A program made the translations under genes and the position numbers. From contig NZ_FMAC01000016.1 in NCBI RefSeq assembly GCF_900094555.1, forward strand, positions 1 through 64,000: a stretch of 64,000 nt of DNA, in the 5' to 3' direction. The notes beneath the pieces are model-generated. The model saw only the letters and a list, made by a program, of their open reading frames with translations, made no database searches and was not told the DNA's origin. Below, piece after piece: positions 1 to 9,070 of this stretch (position 1 is the stretch's first letter; each line of letters starts with the position of its first letter). This stretch comes from Martinezella hainanensis. Lineage in GTDB: Bacteria > Pseudomonadota > Alphaproteobacteria > Rhizobiales > Rhizobiaceae.

Positions 1-11
1 GAACTCTCCTG

Positions 12-39
12 CCATGATCAAAAACTCCCATTATCATGG
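12..39. repeat. 7-bp inverted repeat at left edge
   Basis: CCATGAT at 12-18 is mirrored by ATCATGG at 33-39 with a 14-base spacer. It lies downstream of the Lrp-type gene and next to a gene that must lie off the left edge, so it could be a regulatory site or a 3' hairpin of that neighbour. No function can be assigned. Confidence 0.3.
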
Positions 40-62
40 AAGTGAATCACAGGAATTACTTT

Positions 63-80
63 CAATCAATAGCTTGATTG
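63..80 (-). terminator. possible hairpin terminator of the Lrp-type gene
   Basis: CAATCAA (63-69), loop TAGC, TTGATTG (74-80) form a perfect 7-bp stem just beyond the stop codon of the minus-strand regulator. There is no real T-run after it on that strand, so intrinsic termination is only a possibility. Confidence 0.3.
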
Positions 81-90
81 GGTTTGGACC

Positions 91-555
91 CTAGTGCGAA
101 AGCGGCGGCAGCCGGCGCTTGACCGGCGTCGCCTTGATCATCGACGTGTTCGTCTCGGCCCGTTCGGTGATCTTGTCGAGAATGCCGTCGAGCTCACCCA
201 TAGAGCGCACCACCAGCCTCCCGATGAAACAATCGTCGCCGGTAACCTTGTCGCATTCGATGAACTCAGGCGTCTCTTGAATGATCCGCTCGACGACATG
301 CAGCTGGCCGGGCAGAGGCCGGATGCGAACGATCGCCTGCAGCGGATAGCCGATCGCCTCCGGCGCGATATCGACGGTGAAGGCTGAAATGATGCCCCGC
401 TCCTCCAGCCGCCGCAGCCGTTCCGCCGCGCTTGGCGACGACAGGCCGGCTGCTTCCGCAAGCTCTTTCAAGGATATCCGAGCATTGCGCGCCAGCGCCT
501 CGAGCATCCGCTGGTCGGTATCATCGAGATTCAAGGCCGCATTAGGAACACCCAT
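91..555 (-). CDS. Lrp/AsnC family transcriptional regulator
   Basis: A 154-residue protein with the usual Lrp layout: winged helix-turn-helix at about residues 14-60 (recognition region ELAEAAGLSSPSAAERLRRL) and a C-terminal RAM/AsnC effector domain at about 70-150, including the family-type TGDDCF turn. The ATG at 555 is preferred over an in-frame upstream ATG at 588 because a GAGG box lies a few bases ahead of it and the extra 11 residues are not family-like. It is divergent from a DMT exporter, the common arrangement for a local Lrp-type sensor of an amino acid or analogue that controls its own exporter. The ligand is unknown. Confidence 0.88.
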   Translation of the reverse strand: MGVPNAALNLDDTDQRMLEALARNARISLKELAEAAGLSSPSAAERLRRLEERGIISAFTVDIAPEAIGYPLQAIVRIRPLPGQLHVVERIIQETPEFIECDKVTGDDCFIGRLVVRSMGELDGILDKITERAETNTSMIKATPVKRRLPPLSH

Positions 556-663
556 GTCAAAACCTCGTTTAATTAGGTAAATGCGCAAGATTGCCTCATT
601 AAACTTATATCACCTGCCCCTGACCCGCAATATGATTGGTTCCGATAGATGGGAGCCAAGGTG

Positions 664-1578
664 ATGAACGAGATAAAACGCGGCACAGTGGAAATGACGG
701 CAGCGATGCTGATTTCAGGCACGATCGGCTGGTTCGTGCTGATGTCCGGACAGGCCGTGACCGGGGTCGTCTTCTGGCGCTGCTTCTTCGGCGCACTGAC
801 GCTGCTCGTCATCTGCGCGGCCATGGGCCTGCTGCGTCCCGGCATTCTGAATCTCAAGACCTTTTCCATCGCCGTTGGAGGCGGGATAGCCATTGTCCTC
901 AACTGGCTGCTGCTCTTCGCCGCCTATTCCCACGCTTCCATTTCCATCGCCACGACGGTCTACAACACGCAGCCCTTCATGCTGCTCGGGCTTGGCGCAT
1001 TGTTCCTCGGCGAACGGATCACCTTCACCAAGCTCTTCTGGCTGGGCCTCGCCTTTGCCGGCATGGCTGTCATTGTCGAAGGCAAACCGACCGAAGCTGC
1101 CGGCTCGGGAAGCTATGCGATCGGCATCCTGCTGTCATTGGGCGCGGCATTCTTCTATGCGCTGGCGGCGATCGCTGCCAAATGGCTGAAGGGCACGCCA
1201 CCGCATCTGATCGCGCTGATCCAGGTCTCGACGGGTATCCTGATGCTGGTGCCCTTCACCAATTTCTCGGCCACACCCCAGGATATCGGCGGATGGTCGA
1301 TCCTCGTCACCATGGGCGTCGTCCATACCGGATTGATGTATGTGCTGCTTTACGGCGCCATCCAGAAGCTGCCAACGCACCTGACCGGGGCGCTCTCCTT
1401 CGTCTATCCGATCGCCGCCATCGTGGTCGATCGCTTCGCCTTCGGCCATGTCCTTGGTGCCACACAAATCATCGGCGCGATCATCATTCTCGGGGCTGCG
1501 GCCGGCATGAACCTGGGCTGGACGATCCCCCTGCCCCGGAATAGAAACGATCATCTTTCCAAGGGGACCGCCGAATGA
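664..1578 (+). CDS. DMT superfamily (EamA) transporter
   Basis: A 304-residue integral membrane protein with two repeated EamA halves (about residues 8-135 and 145-290) and some ten hydrophobic helices, the usual size for a drug/metabolite exporter. The motif YNTQPFMLLGLGALFLGERIT marks the end of the first repeat. The ATG at 664 has GGAG eight bases upstream; the ATG at 649 lacks a good site. It is divergent from the Lrp-type gene and overlaps the following NIPSNAP gene by ATGA. The likely role is export of an amino acid or small metabolite; the substrate cannot be read from sequence. Confidence 0.85.
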   Translation: MNEIKRGTVEMTAAMLISGTIGWFVLMSGQAVTGVVFWRCFFGALTLLVICAAMGLLRPGILNLKTFSIAVGGGIAIVLNWLLLFAAYSHASISIATTVYNTQPFMLLGLGALFLGERITFTKLFWLGLAFAGMAVIVEGKPTEAAGSGSYAIGILLSLGAAFFYALAAIAAKWLKGTPPHLIALIQVSTGILMLVPFTNFSATPQDIGGWSILVTMGVVHTGLMYVLLYGAIQKLPTHLTGALSFVYPIAAIVVDRFAFGHVLGATQIIGAIIILGAAAGMNLGWTIPLPRNRNDHLSKGTAE

Positions 1579-1877
1579 TCACCTGCTACCTGCGCTACGT
1601 CATCGACCCCTACAAGCTTGCCCAGTTCGAGCATTACGCCAAGCTCTGGATCCCGCTGGTCAACAAAATGGGCGGCACGCATCACGGCTATTTCATGCCG
1701 CATGAGGGCGCCAACAACATCGCATTGGCGCTCTTCAGCTTCCCGAGCCTTACCGCCTATGAGGAATATCGGCTGAAAATACCCGAAGATGCGGAATGCC
1801 AGGCCGCCCTTGCCTATGGCGAGGAAACGCGTTGCATCATCAGCTACGAGCGCAGCTTCATGCGCCCGGTGTTCTAA
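1575..1877 (+). CDS. NIPSNAP family protein
   Basis: A 100-residue single-domain protein with the ferredoxin-like alpha/beta pattern of NIPSNAP/dimeric-barrel proteins (start MITCYLRYVIDPYKLAQFEHYA, then WIPLVNKMGGTHHGYFMPHEGANN). Its start codon overlaps the transporter stop by four bases, so the two are almost certainly translationally coupled. Family members have no settled biochemical role. Coupling to an exporter suggests a helper that binds or modifies the exported compound, but this is inference. Confidence 0.8.
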   Translation: MITCYLRYVIDPYKLAQFEHYAKLWIPLVNKMGGTHHGYFMPHEGANNIALALFSFPSLTAYEEYRLKIPEDAECQAALAYGEETRCIISYERSFMRPVF

Positions 1878-1880
1878 GAG

Positions 1881-2510
1881 TTATTTAGCCGGCTGCGGAC
1901 AAGTCTGCGGCTGGCCATCGAGGCCTTCCGCCATCTTCTCGAAGGTCGCTGCCGATGCGGCCTTGTTCCCGCCGATACGCAGCACATAGAGGCTGTCGAA
2001 ATCTTTGCCATGCCATTTCGGCACGGCCTTCTCGTCACCGCCATTGTCGCTCATCAGCTGGCGGGCGAGATCGACGATCTGCTTGTGCTCCCACGCAACG
2101 AAAATCAGCTTGCCGGCATAGGCCGGTTTCTTCAGCTCGGATTTCAGATCGTCGATATCCTCATAGCCGAAGCTGGTATCAACAGGCATGCCAAGGGCGA
2201 TTGCCGTGGGTTCGATGGTCGCGAGCGGCCGGATATAATCGTAGGAAGTGCCGGAATCCTTCTTTCGCTTCGATGGATCAGGCGCGAAGATCGCCGCCGG
2301 CTTGCCGAAGAGTTTTGTCAGCACCGGTGGCAAAGCGAGCGCCCGGTTAAGCCCCTGGCAACTCAATTGGCCAAGACCGGCCTCGGGCTTTTCGCCATGA
2401 CGCATGAAGACGATCGTCTGCGTGTCCGTCTCCACCGCAGAAGCGGCGCTCCAGAGCGATGCTAATGCCAAAAGACTGGCAGCGAGCGGCAGCGAAATGC
2501 TCCGCATCAA
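1881..2510 (-). CDS. exported histidine phosphatase family protein
   Basis: A 209-residue protein with an N-terminal signal peptide (hydrophobic to about residue 25, cleavage near SAASA/VETDT) and the phosphohistidine motif FMRHGEKP, with R37-H38-G39. A second conserved His is in VAWEHKQIVDLA. It belongs to the phosphoglycerate mutase-like superfamily and is probably a periplasmic phosphatase; the substrate is unknown. The start overlaps the LysE stop by four bases (ATGA), so the two minus-strand genes form an operon. The 3' end lies three bases from the convergent NIPSNAP gene. Confidence 0.82.
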   Translation of the reverse strand: MMRSISLPLAASLLALASLWSAASAVETDTQTIVFMRHGEKPEAGLGQLSCQGLNRALALPPVLTKLFGKPAAIFAPDPSKRKKDSGTSYDYIRPLATIEPTAIALGMPVDTSFGYEDIDDLKSELKKPAYAGKLIFVAWEHKQIVDLARQLMSDNGGDEKAVPKWHGKDFDSLYVLRIGGNKAASAATFEKMAEGLDGQPQTCPQPAK

Positions 2511-3139
2511 CGCTGCGCTTCGAACGCCATGCGCACGGCGAGCCCGGCCAGCACCGTGCCCATCAGCCAGCGCTGCACCAGCGCGAAGGACGGGCGGCGG
2601 GTGAGGAACATCGCGATCCAGCCAGCGCTCAGCGCGAAGATGGCATTGAATGTCACGCTGATGACGATCTGCGCAAAGCCGAGAACGAGCGACTGGGTGA
2701 AGACGCTGCCGGCGGCGGGGTCGATGAACTGCGGCAGCAGCGACAAGTAAAGGATCGCAACCTTCGGGTTCAAGAGGCTGGTCACCAGCCCCATGGTGAA
2801 GAGCCGGCGCGTGCTATCCTTCGGTAGTTCGCGCACCTGAAAGGCGGAACGGCCGCCCGGCTTCAGCGCATTCCAGGCGAGCCAGGCAAGATAGGCGGCA
2901 CCCGCGAGCCGCAGCGCATCATAGGCGAAGGGAACGGCAAAGACGAAAGCCGTGATGCCGAGCGCGGCCGAGAACATGTAGAAGAGGAAGCCGCAGGCGA
3001 CGCCGCCGAGCGAGATCAGGCCCGCCGCCGGCCCCTGCGAGATCGAACGCGACACCAGGTAGATCATATTCGGCCCGGGTGTCAGCACCATGCCGAGAGC
3101 GATCAGGGCAAAGGCGATCATACTGGTCAAATGCGGCAT
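2507..3139 (-). CDS. LysE family translocator
   Basis: A 210-residue membrane protein with six predicted hydrophobic segments and the LysE/RhtB N-terminal signature (ALGMVLTPGPNMIYLVSRSISQG at about residues 15-36). Family members export amino acids or their analogues across the inner membrane. It heads a two-gene unit with the exported histidine phosphatase. A second LysE-type gene lies at 3851-4468, on the other side of an isochorismatase-fold gene. Substrate not predictable. Confidence 0.87.
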   Translation of the reverse strand: MPHLTSMIAFALIALGMVLTPGPNMIYLVSRSISQGPAAGLISLGGVACGFLFYMFSAALGITAFVFAVPFAYDALRLAGAAYLAWLAWNALKPGGRSAFQVRELPKDSTRRLFTMGLVTSLLNPKVAILYLSLLPQFIDPAAGSVFTQSLVLGFAQIVISVTFNAIFALSAGWIAMFLTRRPSFALVQRWLMGTVLAGLAVRMAFEAQR

Positions 3140-3163
3140 AGAGCCTCCGGCGGGGAAAGGGCT

Positions 3164-3721
3164 TCAGAAGGAAATTTCGGTAGATGCGACCAGCTTGATT
3201 TCATGCGGCCCGGCATCGAAACCGTCAAGCAGCATATTGTGATGGGTGACAATGTCTTCGAAGCTCAGCCGGCCCATATCCGCCGTGGTGTGTCCGTCTG
3301 ATATCAGCGTCACATCGAAGCCCAGCGAAACGGCACGCCGCACGGTCGTATCGACGCAGAACTGCGTCATGCAGCCGCCGACGATGAGATGAGTGACGCC
3401 ACGGCCATTGAGCCTAGCCTCCAGATCCGTCTCGAAAAAGGAATCGCAGCTTGTCTTATGCACGACGACATCGCCGGCTTCGGGCGCGATTTCCCGGCGC
3501 AGCTGCCAGCCCTCGCTGCGCTTGACCAGCCGATGGCCCGGCGCGCCGTCATGCTGGACGATGAAGGCCGGAATGCCGGCGGCACGGGCGCTGTGCTTCA
3601 GCGCCGCAAGCTTGGCGATAACAGTCTCGAGCGCGGCATCGATGGCCGGCTGACGATCCGGCGAGCCGAGGCCTGTCAGGATGGAGTTCTGAAGATCGAT
3701 GAGGAGCAATGCGGAAGACAT
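3164..3721 (-). CDS. cysteine hydrolase, isochorismatase fold
   Basis: A 185-residue protein with the isochorismatase-like hydrolase triad: Asp in LLLIDLQNSIL near residue 9, Lys in VVHKTSCDSFF, and the nucleophile Cys in GGCMTQFCVDTTVRRA. Members hydrolyse amide or ester bonds of small amides such as nicotinamide, ureas or carbamoyl compounds. The ATG at 3721 is chosen because AAGGAT lies directly upstream; a TTG at 3736 would have no good ribosome site. It sits 24 bases downstream of the LysE start and is divergent from a second LysE gene. Substrate unknown. Confidence 0.83.
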   Translation of the reverse strand: MSSALLLIDLQNSILTGLGSPDRQPAIDAALETVIAKLAALKHSARAAGIPAFIVQHDGAPGHRLVKRSEGWQLRREIAPEAGDVVVHKTSCDSFFETDLEARLNGRGVTHLIVGGCMTQFCVDTTVRRAVSLGFDVTLISDGHTTADMGRLSFEDIVTHHNMLLDGFDAGPHEIKLVASTEISF

Positions 3722-3850
3722 GATATCCTTGGGCAAAGCAGTTTCGACGCGTCGCTAACGCCTTGGTAATATGTTCGCAGCATCGGCGCAATCGCTTGAA
3801 AACGTAGAAGTGGTGCGATAGAGCCAATACCATTCCAGGAGGAAAGCTTC

Positions 3851-4468
3851 ATGACGCTTGCGGCCCTGTTTGCCTATTGCGGCGCGCTCTTCATCGCCGC
3901 CGCCATCCCCGGCCCGGGCATTACGGCGATCGTGGCGCGTGCGCTCGGCTCCGGCTTTCGCGAGACCTTCTTCATGGGCCTCGGGCTCGTGCTCGGCGAC
4001 ACCATCTACCTGACGGCTGTGATCCTTGGCCTCGCCTTCGTGGCGCAGACCTTCACCGAGGTCTTCATCGTCATCAAGATCGCCGGTGCGCTCTATCTCG
4101 GCTATATCGCCTGGAAGCTGTGGACGGCGGGCCTGCTTGCGGCCGATATAGCGGCGAAGAAATCCAACAACGCCGGCATGTCCTTTCTCTCGGGCCTGCT
4201 CGTCACGCTCGGCAATCCCAAGACCATGCTTTTCTACGTCGCACTGGTGCCGACGCTGATCGATATCGGCAGCATCGGCCTGCGCGAATACGCGACCCTG
4301 GTGGCGGCGACTTTCGTCATTCTTCTGATCGTTCTCGTGCCTTATATGCTGCTGGCGTCGCGGGCGCGCACCTTTCTCAAGAAGCCGAGGGCGCTGCAAA
4401 TCCTGAACCGGGTCGCCGCCAGCATTCTCGCCGCCACCGCCGCCTTCATCGCAGCGCGCGCCGCCTGA
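3851..4468 (+). CDS. LysE family translocator
   Basis: A 205-residue polytopic membrane protein with the family N-terminus (ALFIAAAIPGPGITAIVARALGSG) and a central GNPKTMLFYVALVP motif typical of LysE/RhtB exporters. AGGAGGAAAGC just before the ATG is a strong ribosome site. It is divergent from the isochorismatase-fold gene with a 129-base gap. It is only distantly like the LysE protein at 2507-3139, so the pair need not share a substrate. Confidence 0.87.
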   Translation: MTLAALFAYCGALFIAAAIPGPGITAIVARALGSGFRETFFMGLGLVLGDTIYLTAVILGLAFVAQTFTEVFIVIKIAGALYLGYIAWKLWTAGLLAADIAAKKSNNAGMSFLSGLLVTLGNPKTMLFYVALVPTLIDIGSIGLREYATLVAATFVILLIVLVPYMLLASRARTFLKKPRALQILNRVAASILAATAAFIAARAA

Positions 4469-4604
4469 AAAAAACATCCTAAAAGAAGGCCTTTGGGAGA
4501 TTCTTTTCTCACGTGCCTCGCGCGGGGAACGTGTGCACACTCTGGTTTCTGCGGGCGTTTGATCCTATTGTCATTGCATAATTCCAAACTAGGGAGAGCT
4601 ACCC

Positions 4605-5573
<969 letters not shown>

Positions 5574-5596
5574 GCTTACGGCCGCAATCGATTGAG

Positions 5597-5624
5597 AAAA
5601 GGGGTGCTGCGGCGCCCCTTTTTA
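5597..5624 (+). terminator. bidirectional intrinsic terminator after cysK
   Basis: AAAAGGGGTGC and GCGCCCCTTTT pair around a TGCG loop (one T-G wobble) and are followed by further T residues. The A-run on the left gives a T-run on the other strand, so it can serve both cysK and the convergent comM-like gene. Confidence 0.85.
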
Positions 5625-5670
5625 TTTGGACAGGCTGGAGACGGCACCGCGCCGCCTCAGCCTCGGATTC

Positions 5671-7203
5671 TCAGGCATGCGCGGCCAGCCGCTCGCCGGC
5701 AATGCGATAGGAGATGGCTTCGGCGAGGTGGATGCGCCCGACCGTTGGCTTGTCGTCGAGGTCGGCAAGCGTTCGCGCCACCTTCAGGATGCGATGATAG
5801 CCGCGGGCGGAGAATTTCATCTTCTCGGCGGCGTCGCGCAGCAATTGCAGGCCGGCGGCATCCGGCTCGGCGATGGTTTCGATCATCGCCGTCGAGCAGC
5901 GGGCATTAGTGCTGACATCCTTCATGCCGGCCCGCTCGAAACGCTCCCGCTGCCGTTCACGGGCGCGGGCGACGCGGAGTGCGACATCGGCACTGCTCTC
6001 TGAGGCTGTCGGCCGGATGAGGTCGGCGGCGGAGACTGCCGGCACATCGATGCGGATATCGATACGATCGAGCAACGGGCCGGAAATGCGGCCCTGATAG
6101 TCGCTGGCGCAACGCGGCCCGCGGGCGCAGGTGTGGCCCGGCTCGCCGGCCATGCCGCAGCGGCAAGGGTTCATTGCCGCGACAAGCTGGATGCCGGCCG
6201 GATAGGCGACGCGGTGGTTTGCTCTGGCGATAACGCATTCGCCGGTTTCCAGCGGCTGGCGCAGCGCATCGAGCGCCTGCGGCGAAAACTCCGGCAGCTC
6301 GTCGAGGAACAGAATGCCGTGATGCGCGAGCGACACCTCGCCGGGCCTCGCGCGCAGGCCGCCGCCGACGAGTGCCGCCATGGTGGCGGAATGATGCGGC
6401 GCGCGATAGGGCCGCCGATCCGAGAGCTTGCCGCCGGAAAGCTGGCCAGCGATCGAATGGATCATCGACACCTCCAGCAGCTCGTTCGTCGACAAGGGCG
6501 GCAGGATCGACGGCAGACGCGAGGCGAGCATCGACTTGCCGGAACCCGGCGGCCCGACGAAAAGCAGATTGTGGCCGCCGGCGGCCGCCACTTCCAGCGC
6601 GCGTTTGGCGCTTTCCTGCCCCTTGATGTCGCCAAGATCGGGCAGATTGGCGGCGCTGGTGCGGACTGACGGTTCCGGCCGTGACAGGACCTGCGTGCCG
6701 CGAAAATGATTGGCGAGTGCGATCAGGCTGCGCGGCGCCAGAATATCGATCTCCTTGCCGGCCCAGGCGGCTTCCGGCCCGCTTTCGGCCGGACAGATTA
6801 GCCCCTTGCCCATGGCGTTGGCGGCGATGGCCGCAGGCAGCGCGCCGGCAACGGGCGCGATCGTGCCATCGAGATTGAGTTCGCCGATGACGGTGTAAGA
6901 GGACAGAGCGTCGGCCGGGATCGCGCCGAGCGCCGCCATCAGGCCGAGGGCGATGGCGAGATCGAAGTGGCTGCCCTCCTTGGGCAGATCCGCCGGCGCA
7001 AGATTGACCGTGACCTTCTTCGGCGGCAAGGCGAGGCCGGAAGCGTGCAGTGCTGCCTGAACCCGCTCCCGGCTTTCCGCCACGGCCTTGTCAGGCAGGC
7101 CGACGATGTGCATCAGCACCTTGCCCGGCGCAATCATCACCTGCACTTCGACGGGTACGCCTTCAATCCCCTGAAACGCCACCGTGCTGACGCGCGCTAC
7201 CAT
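5671..7203 (-). CDS. comM: YifB/ComM family Mg-chelatase-like AAA ATPase
   Basis: A 510-residue protein in three parts: an N-terminal Lon-S16-like ChlI fold (about 20-140), a AAA+ Mg-chelatase domain with Walker A GPPGSGKS near residue 217 and Walker B GILFLDELPEF near 300, and a C-terminal Mg-chelatase domain (about 400-500). ComM is known as a hexameric helicase promoting branch migration during integration of transforming DNA. Despite the chelatase label there is no sign of a pigment role. The length is usual for the family. It is convergent with cysK. Confidence 0.9.
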   Translation of the reverse strand: MVARVSTVAFQGIEGVPVEVQVMIAPGKVLMHIVGLPDKAVAESRERVQAALHASGLALPPKKVTVNLAPADLPKEGSHFDLAIALGLMAALGAIPADALSSYTVIGELNLDGTIAPVAGALPAAIAANAMGKGLICPAESGPEAAWAGKEIDILAPRSLIALANHFRGTQVLSRPEPSVRTSAANLPDLGDIKGQESAKRALEVAAAGGHNLLFVGPPGSGKSMLASRLPSILPPLSTNELLEVSMIHSIAGQLSGGKLSDRRPYRAPHHSATMAALVGGGLRARPGEVSLAHHGILFLDELPEFSPQALDALRQPLETGECVIARANHRVAYPAGIQLVAAMNPCRCGMAGEPGHTCARGPRCASDYQGRISGPLLDRIDIRIDVPAVSAADLIRPTASESSADVALRVARARERQRERFERAGMKDVSTNARCSTAMIETIAEPDAAGLQLLRDAAEKMKFSARGYHRILKVARTLADLDDKPTVGRIHLAEAISYRIAGERLAAHA

Positions 7204-7312
7204 GCCCTATCCCCTATCGCCGAACCCGTTTGCCGTTACGTGCCCCGATCAGCAAACTTCGGGTTGCAATCTGGCATAAGACGAGGAATGAAACAAGAAC
7301 AATGAACGAACA

Positions 7313-7353
7313 AAAGCTTCAGCCAGTCATATCGAAATCATCGACATGACTGG
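7313..7353 (-). terminator. hairpin between gshB and the comM-like gene
   Basis: CCAGTCAT (7323-7330) pairs with ATGACTGG (7346-7353), and an inner TCGA/TCGA stem sits in the loop. Read on the minus strand, it lies 45 bases beyond the gshB stop and is followed within a few bases by TTTT, so it is a plausible terminator for gshB. Confidence 0.45.
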
Positions 7354-7398
7354 TTGAATATTGTTGTTCAGCCGGGAAAGCGTGGTGGCAACCGCCGA

Positions 7399-8346
7399 TC
7401 AGGCCCGCTTGGCTTCGATCGCATCCCAGAGCAGGCTGGCAATATCGGCCCCGCCGAAGCGCTTGACTTCGCGGATGCCGGTCGGCGACGTCACGTTGAT
7501 CTCTGTCATGTAGTCGCCGATGACGTCGATGCCGACGAGCAGGAAGCCGCGTTCCTTCAGGGCCGGTCCGATGCGGGCGCAGATTTCCTTCTCGCGCGCC
7601 GTCAGCTCTGTGGCTTCAGCGCGGCCACCGACATGCATGTTGGAGCGGGCGTCATGCTCGGCCGGGACACGATTGATCGCGCCGACGGCCTCGCCATCGA
7701 CGAGGATGATGCGCTTGTCGCCCTTGCGCACGTCAGGCAGATATTGCTGAGCAATAAAGGGCTCGCGGAACAGCTGGCCGAACATTTCGAGCAGCGATGA
7801 AAGGTTGCGGTCGTCGCGCGTCGAATGAAAGACGCCGGCGCCACCATTGCCGTAGAGCGGCTTCAGGATGATATCGCCCATCTCATCGCGGAAACTGCGG
7901 ATTTCAGCCGGATCGCGGGTGATCAGCGTCTTCGGCATGAGATCGGCGAATTCGGTGACGAAAATCTTTTCCGGCGAATTGCGCACCCAGGCCGGATCGT
8001 TGACGACGAGCGTCTTCGGGTGGATGCGCTCGAGCAGATGCGTCGAGGTAATGTAGGCCATATCGAAGGGCGGGTCCTGACGCAGCAGCACCACGTCCAT
8101 GGTCGAGAGATCGACGCGCTCGGGCTCGCCGAGCTCGAAGTGATCGCCCTTCACATCACGCAGGATCATCGGCTCGACGGACGCATAGATCTTGCCGTCG
8201 CGCATGCTCAGCCGCTCGGGCGTATAGTGGAAGAGCTTGTAGCCGCGGTTCTGCGCCTCGAGGCTCATGGCGAAGGTCGAGTCGCCCGCAATGTTGATGC
8301 TCTTCACATGGTCCATCTGGACCGCAACATTCTTGATACCAGCCAT
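7399..8346 (-). CDS. gshB: glutathione synthase
   Basis: A 315-residue ATP-grasp ligase joining gamma-glutamylcysteine and glycine to make glutathione. Typical prokaryotic GshB features are present: N-terminal IKNVAVQMDHVKSINIAGDSTFAM, the RQDPPFDMAYITSTHLLER block, the flexible ATP loop KPLYGNGGAGVF near residue 155-166, and the metal/ATP end motif INVTSPTGIREV near 280. The length matches the family. It is the last gene before the comM-like gene on the minus strand and is separated from it by a hairpin. Confidence 0.95.
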   Translation of the reverse strand: MAGIKNVAVQMDHVKSINIAGDSTFAMSLEAQNRGYKLFHYTPERLSMRDGKIYASVEPMILRDVKGDHFELGEPERVDLSTMDVVLLRQDPPFDMAYITSTHLLERIHPKTLVVNDPAWVRNSPEKIFVTEFADLMPKTLITRDPAEIRSFRDEMGDIILKPLYGNGGAGVFHSTRDDRNLSSLLEMFGQLFREPFIAQQYLPDVRKGDKRIILVDGEAVGAINRVPAEHDARSNMHVGGRAEATELTAREKEICARIGPALKERGFLLVGIDVIGDYMTEINVTSPTGIREVKRFGGADIASLLWDAIEAKRA

Positions 8347-8469
8347 AGTCAGCCCTCGCTCGATTTGCGGACAGATGTAGGTCGGCCCGCCTGCAAACGC
8401 AACGGTTATTCAAGGGCTTCCGTCAAGGATGTCTTCGTGCGGAATGTCTTTCGTGAGGGCCGGCCGCGC

Positions 8470-8973
8470 TCAGGCGGCAAGGCCCTGCGTGTTGCCCTGC
8501 CGGACGAGGTTGCGCAGACGATAGGCCATCGTCAAAGGCTTCGGGAACGGCTTGCGCAAAAAGGCGACCTTGCGCAGATAGCGGTCGATGCGCCATGTCG
8601 CCCAGGTGCCGCCGGCAAAATAGGCGACATCACCGGCATGCAGCGTGCGCTCGACACCGTCTTCCGTGGTGATGTGAACCTCACCCTCAAGGATCATCAC
8701 GGTTTCGTCCCAGCCGAAATACCAGCGGAATTCGCCTGCAGTGCAGTCCCACAGCGCGGTCATCGCGGCATCGTCCTGCCCGCGCGAATGCTCGGCAATG
8801 CGAGCGACCGGATCGCCCGACAATATCCAGGAGCGTTCGATCGGCGACGGCTTCATCTCCATCTCGTCGCTGGCGCCTGCCACGAAGTTCTTCGACGGCG
8901 GCATCGCGACGACGACCGGGGCGGCACGCGCGGCAAAGGCCGCCATGCTCGCCAACATCAGTTTCAAGACCAT
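8470..8973 (-). CDS. cupin domain protein (Cupin_3/DUF861 type)
   Basis: A 167-residue protein whose C-terminal two-thirds form a small barrel: WDETVMILEGEVHITTEDG followed by LHAGDVAYFAGGTWATWRI, the pattern of the DUF861 cupin family. The ATG at 8973 has GGGGGA upstream and is preferred over 8985. The first 25 residues are hydrophobic (LMLASMAAFAARAAPVVVA) and may be a weak export signal or anchor. Family members include ureidoglycolate-type and unknown enzymes; no function is assigned. It lies between gshB and the EEP-fold gene. Confidence 0.75.
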   Translation of the reverse strand: MVLKLMLASMAAFAARAAPVVVAMPPSKNFVAGASDEMEMKPSPIERSWILSGDPVARIAEHSRGQDDAAMTALWDCTAGEFRWYFGWDETVMILEGEVHITTEDGVERTLHAGDVAYFAGGTWATWRIDRYLRKVAFLRKPFPKPLTMAYRLRNLVRQGNTQGLAA

Positions 8974-9070
8974 GCAATCCCCCAAATTCCATGCGCGTCT
9001 ACGATCTCATCGCATGGAAGGGGTAACGGCGCGGTTCATGAAACCAAGCGCATTTTAACGATTGCAACGA

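Noticed and set aside
3755..4540. 261-codon minus-strand frame opposite the second LysE gene
   Set aside because: The composition is charged and repetitive (many Glu/Arg/Gly/His), as expected for a shadow of a membrane-protein gene.
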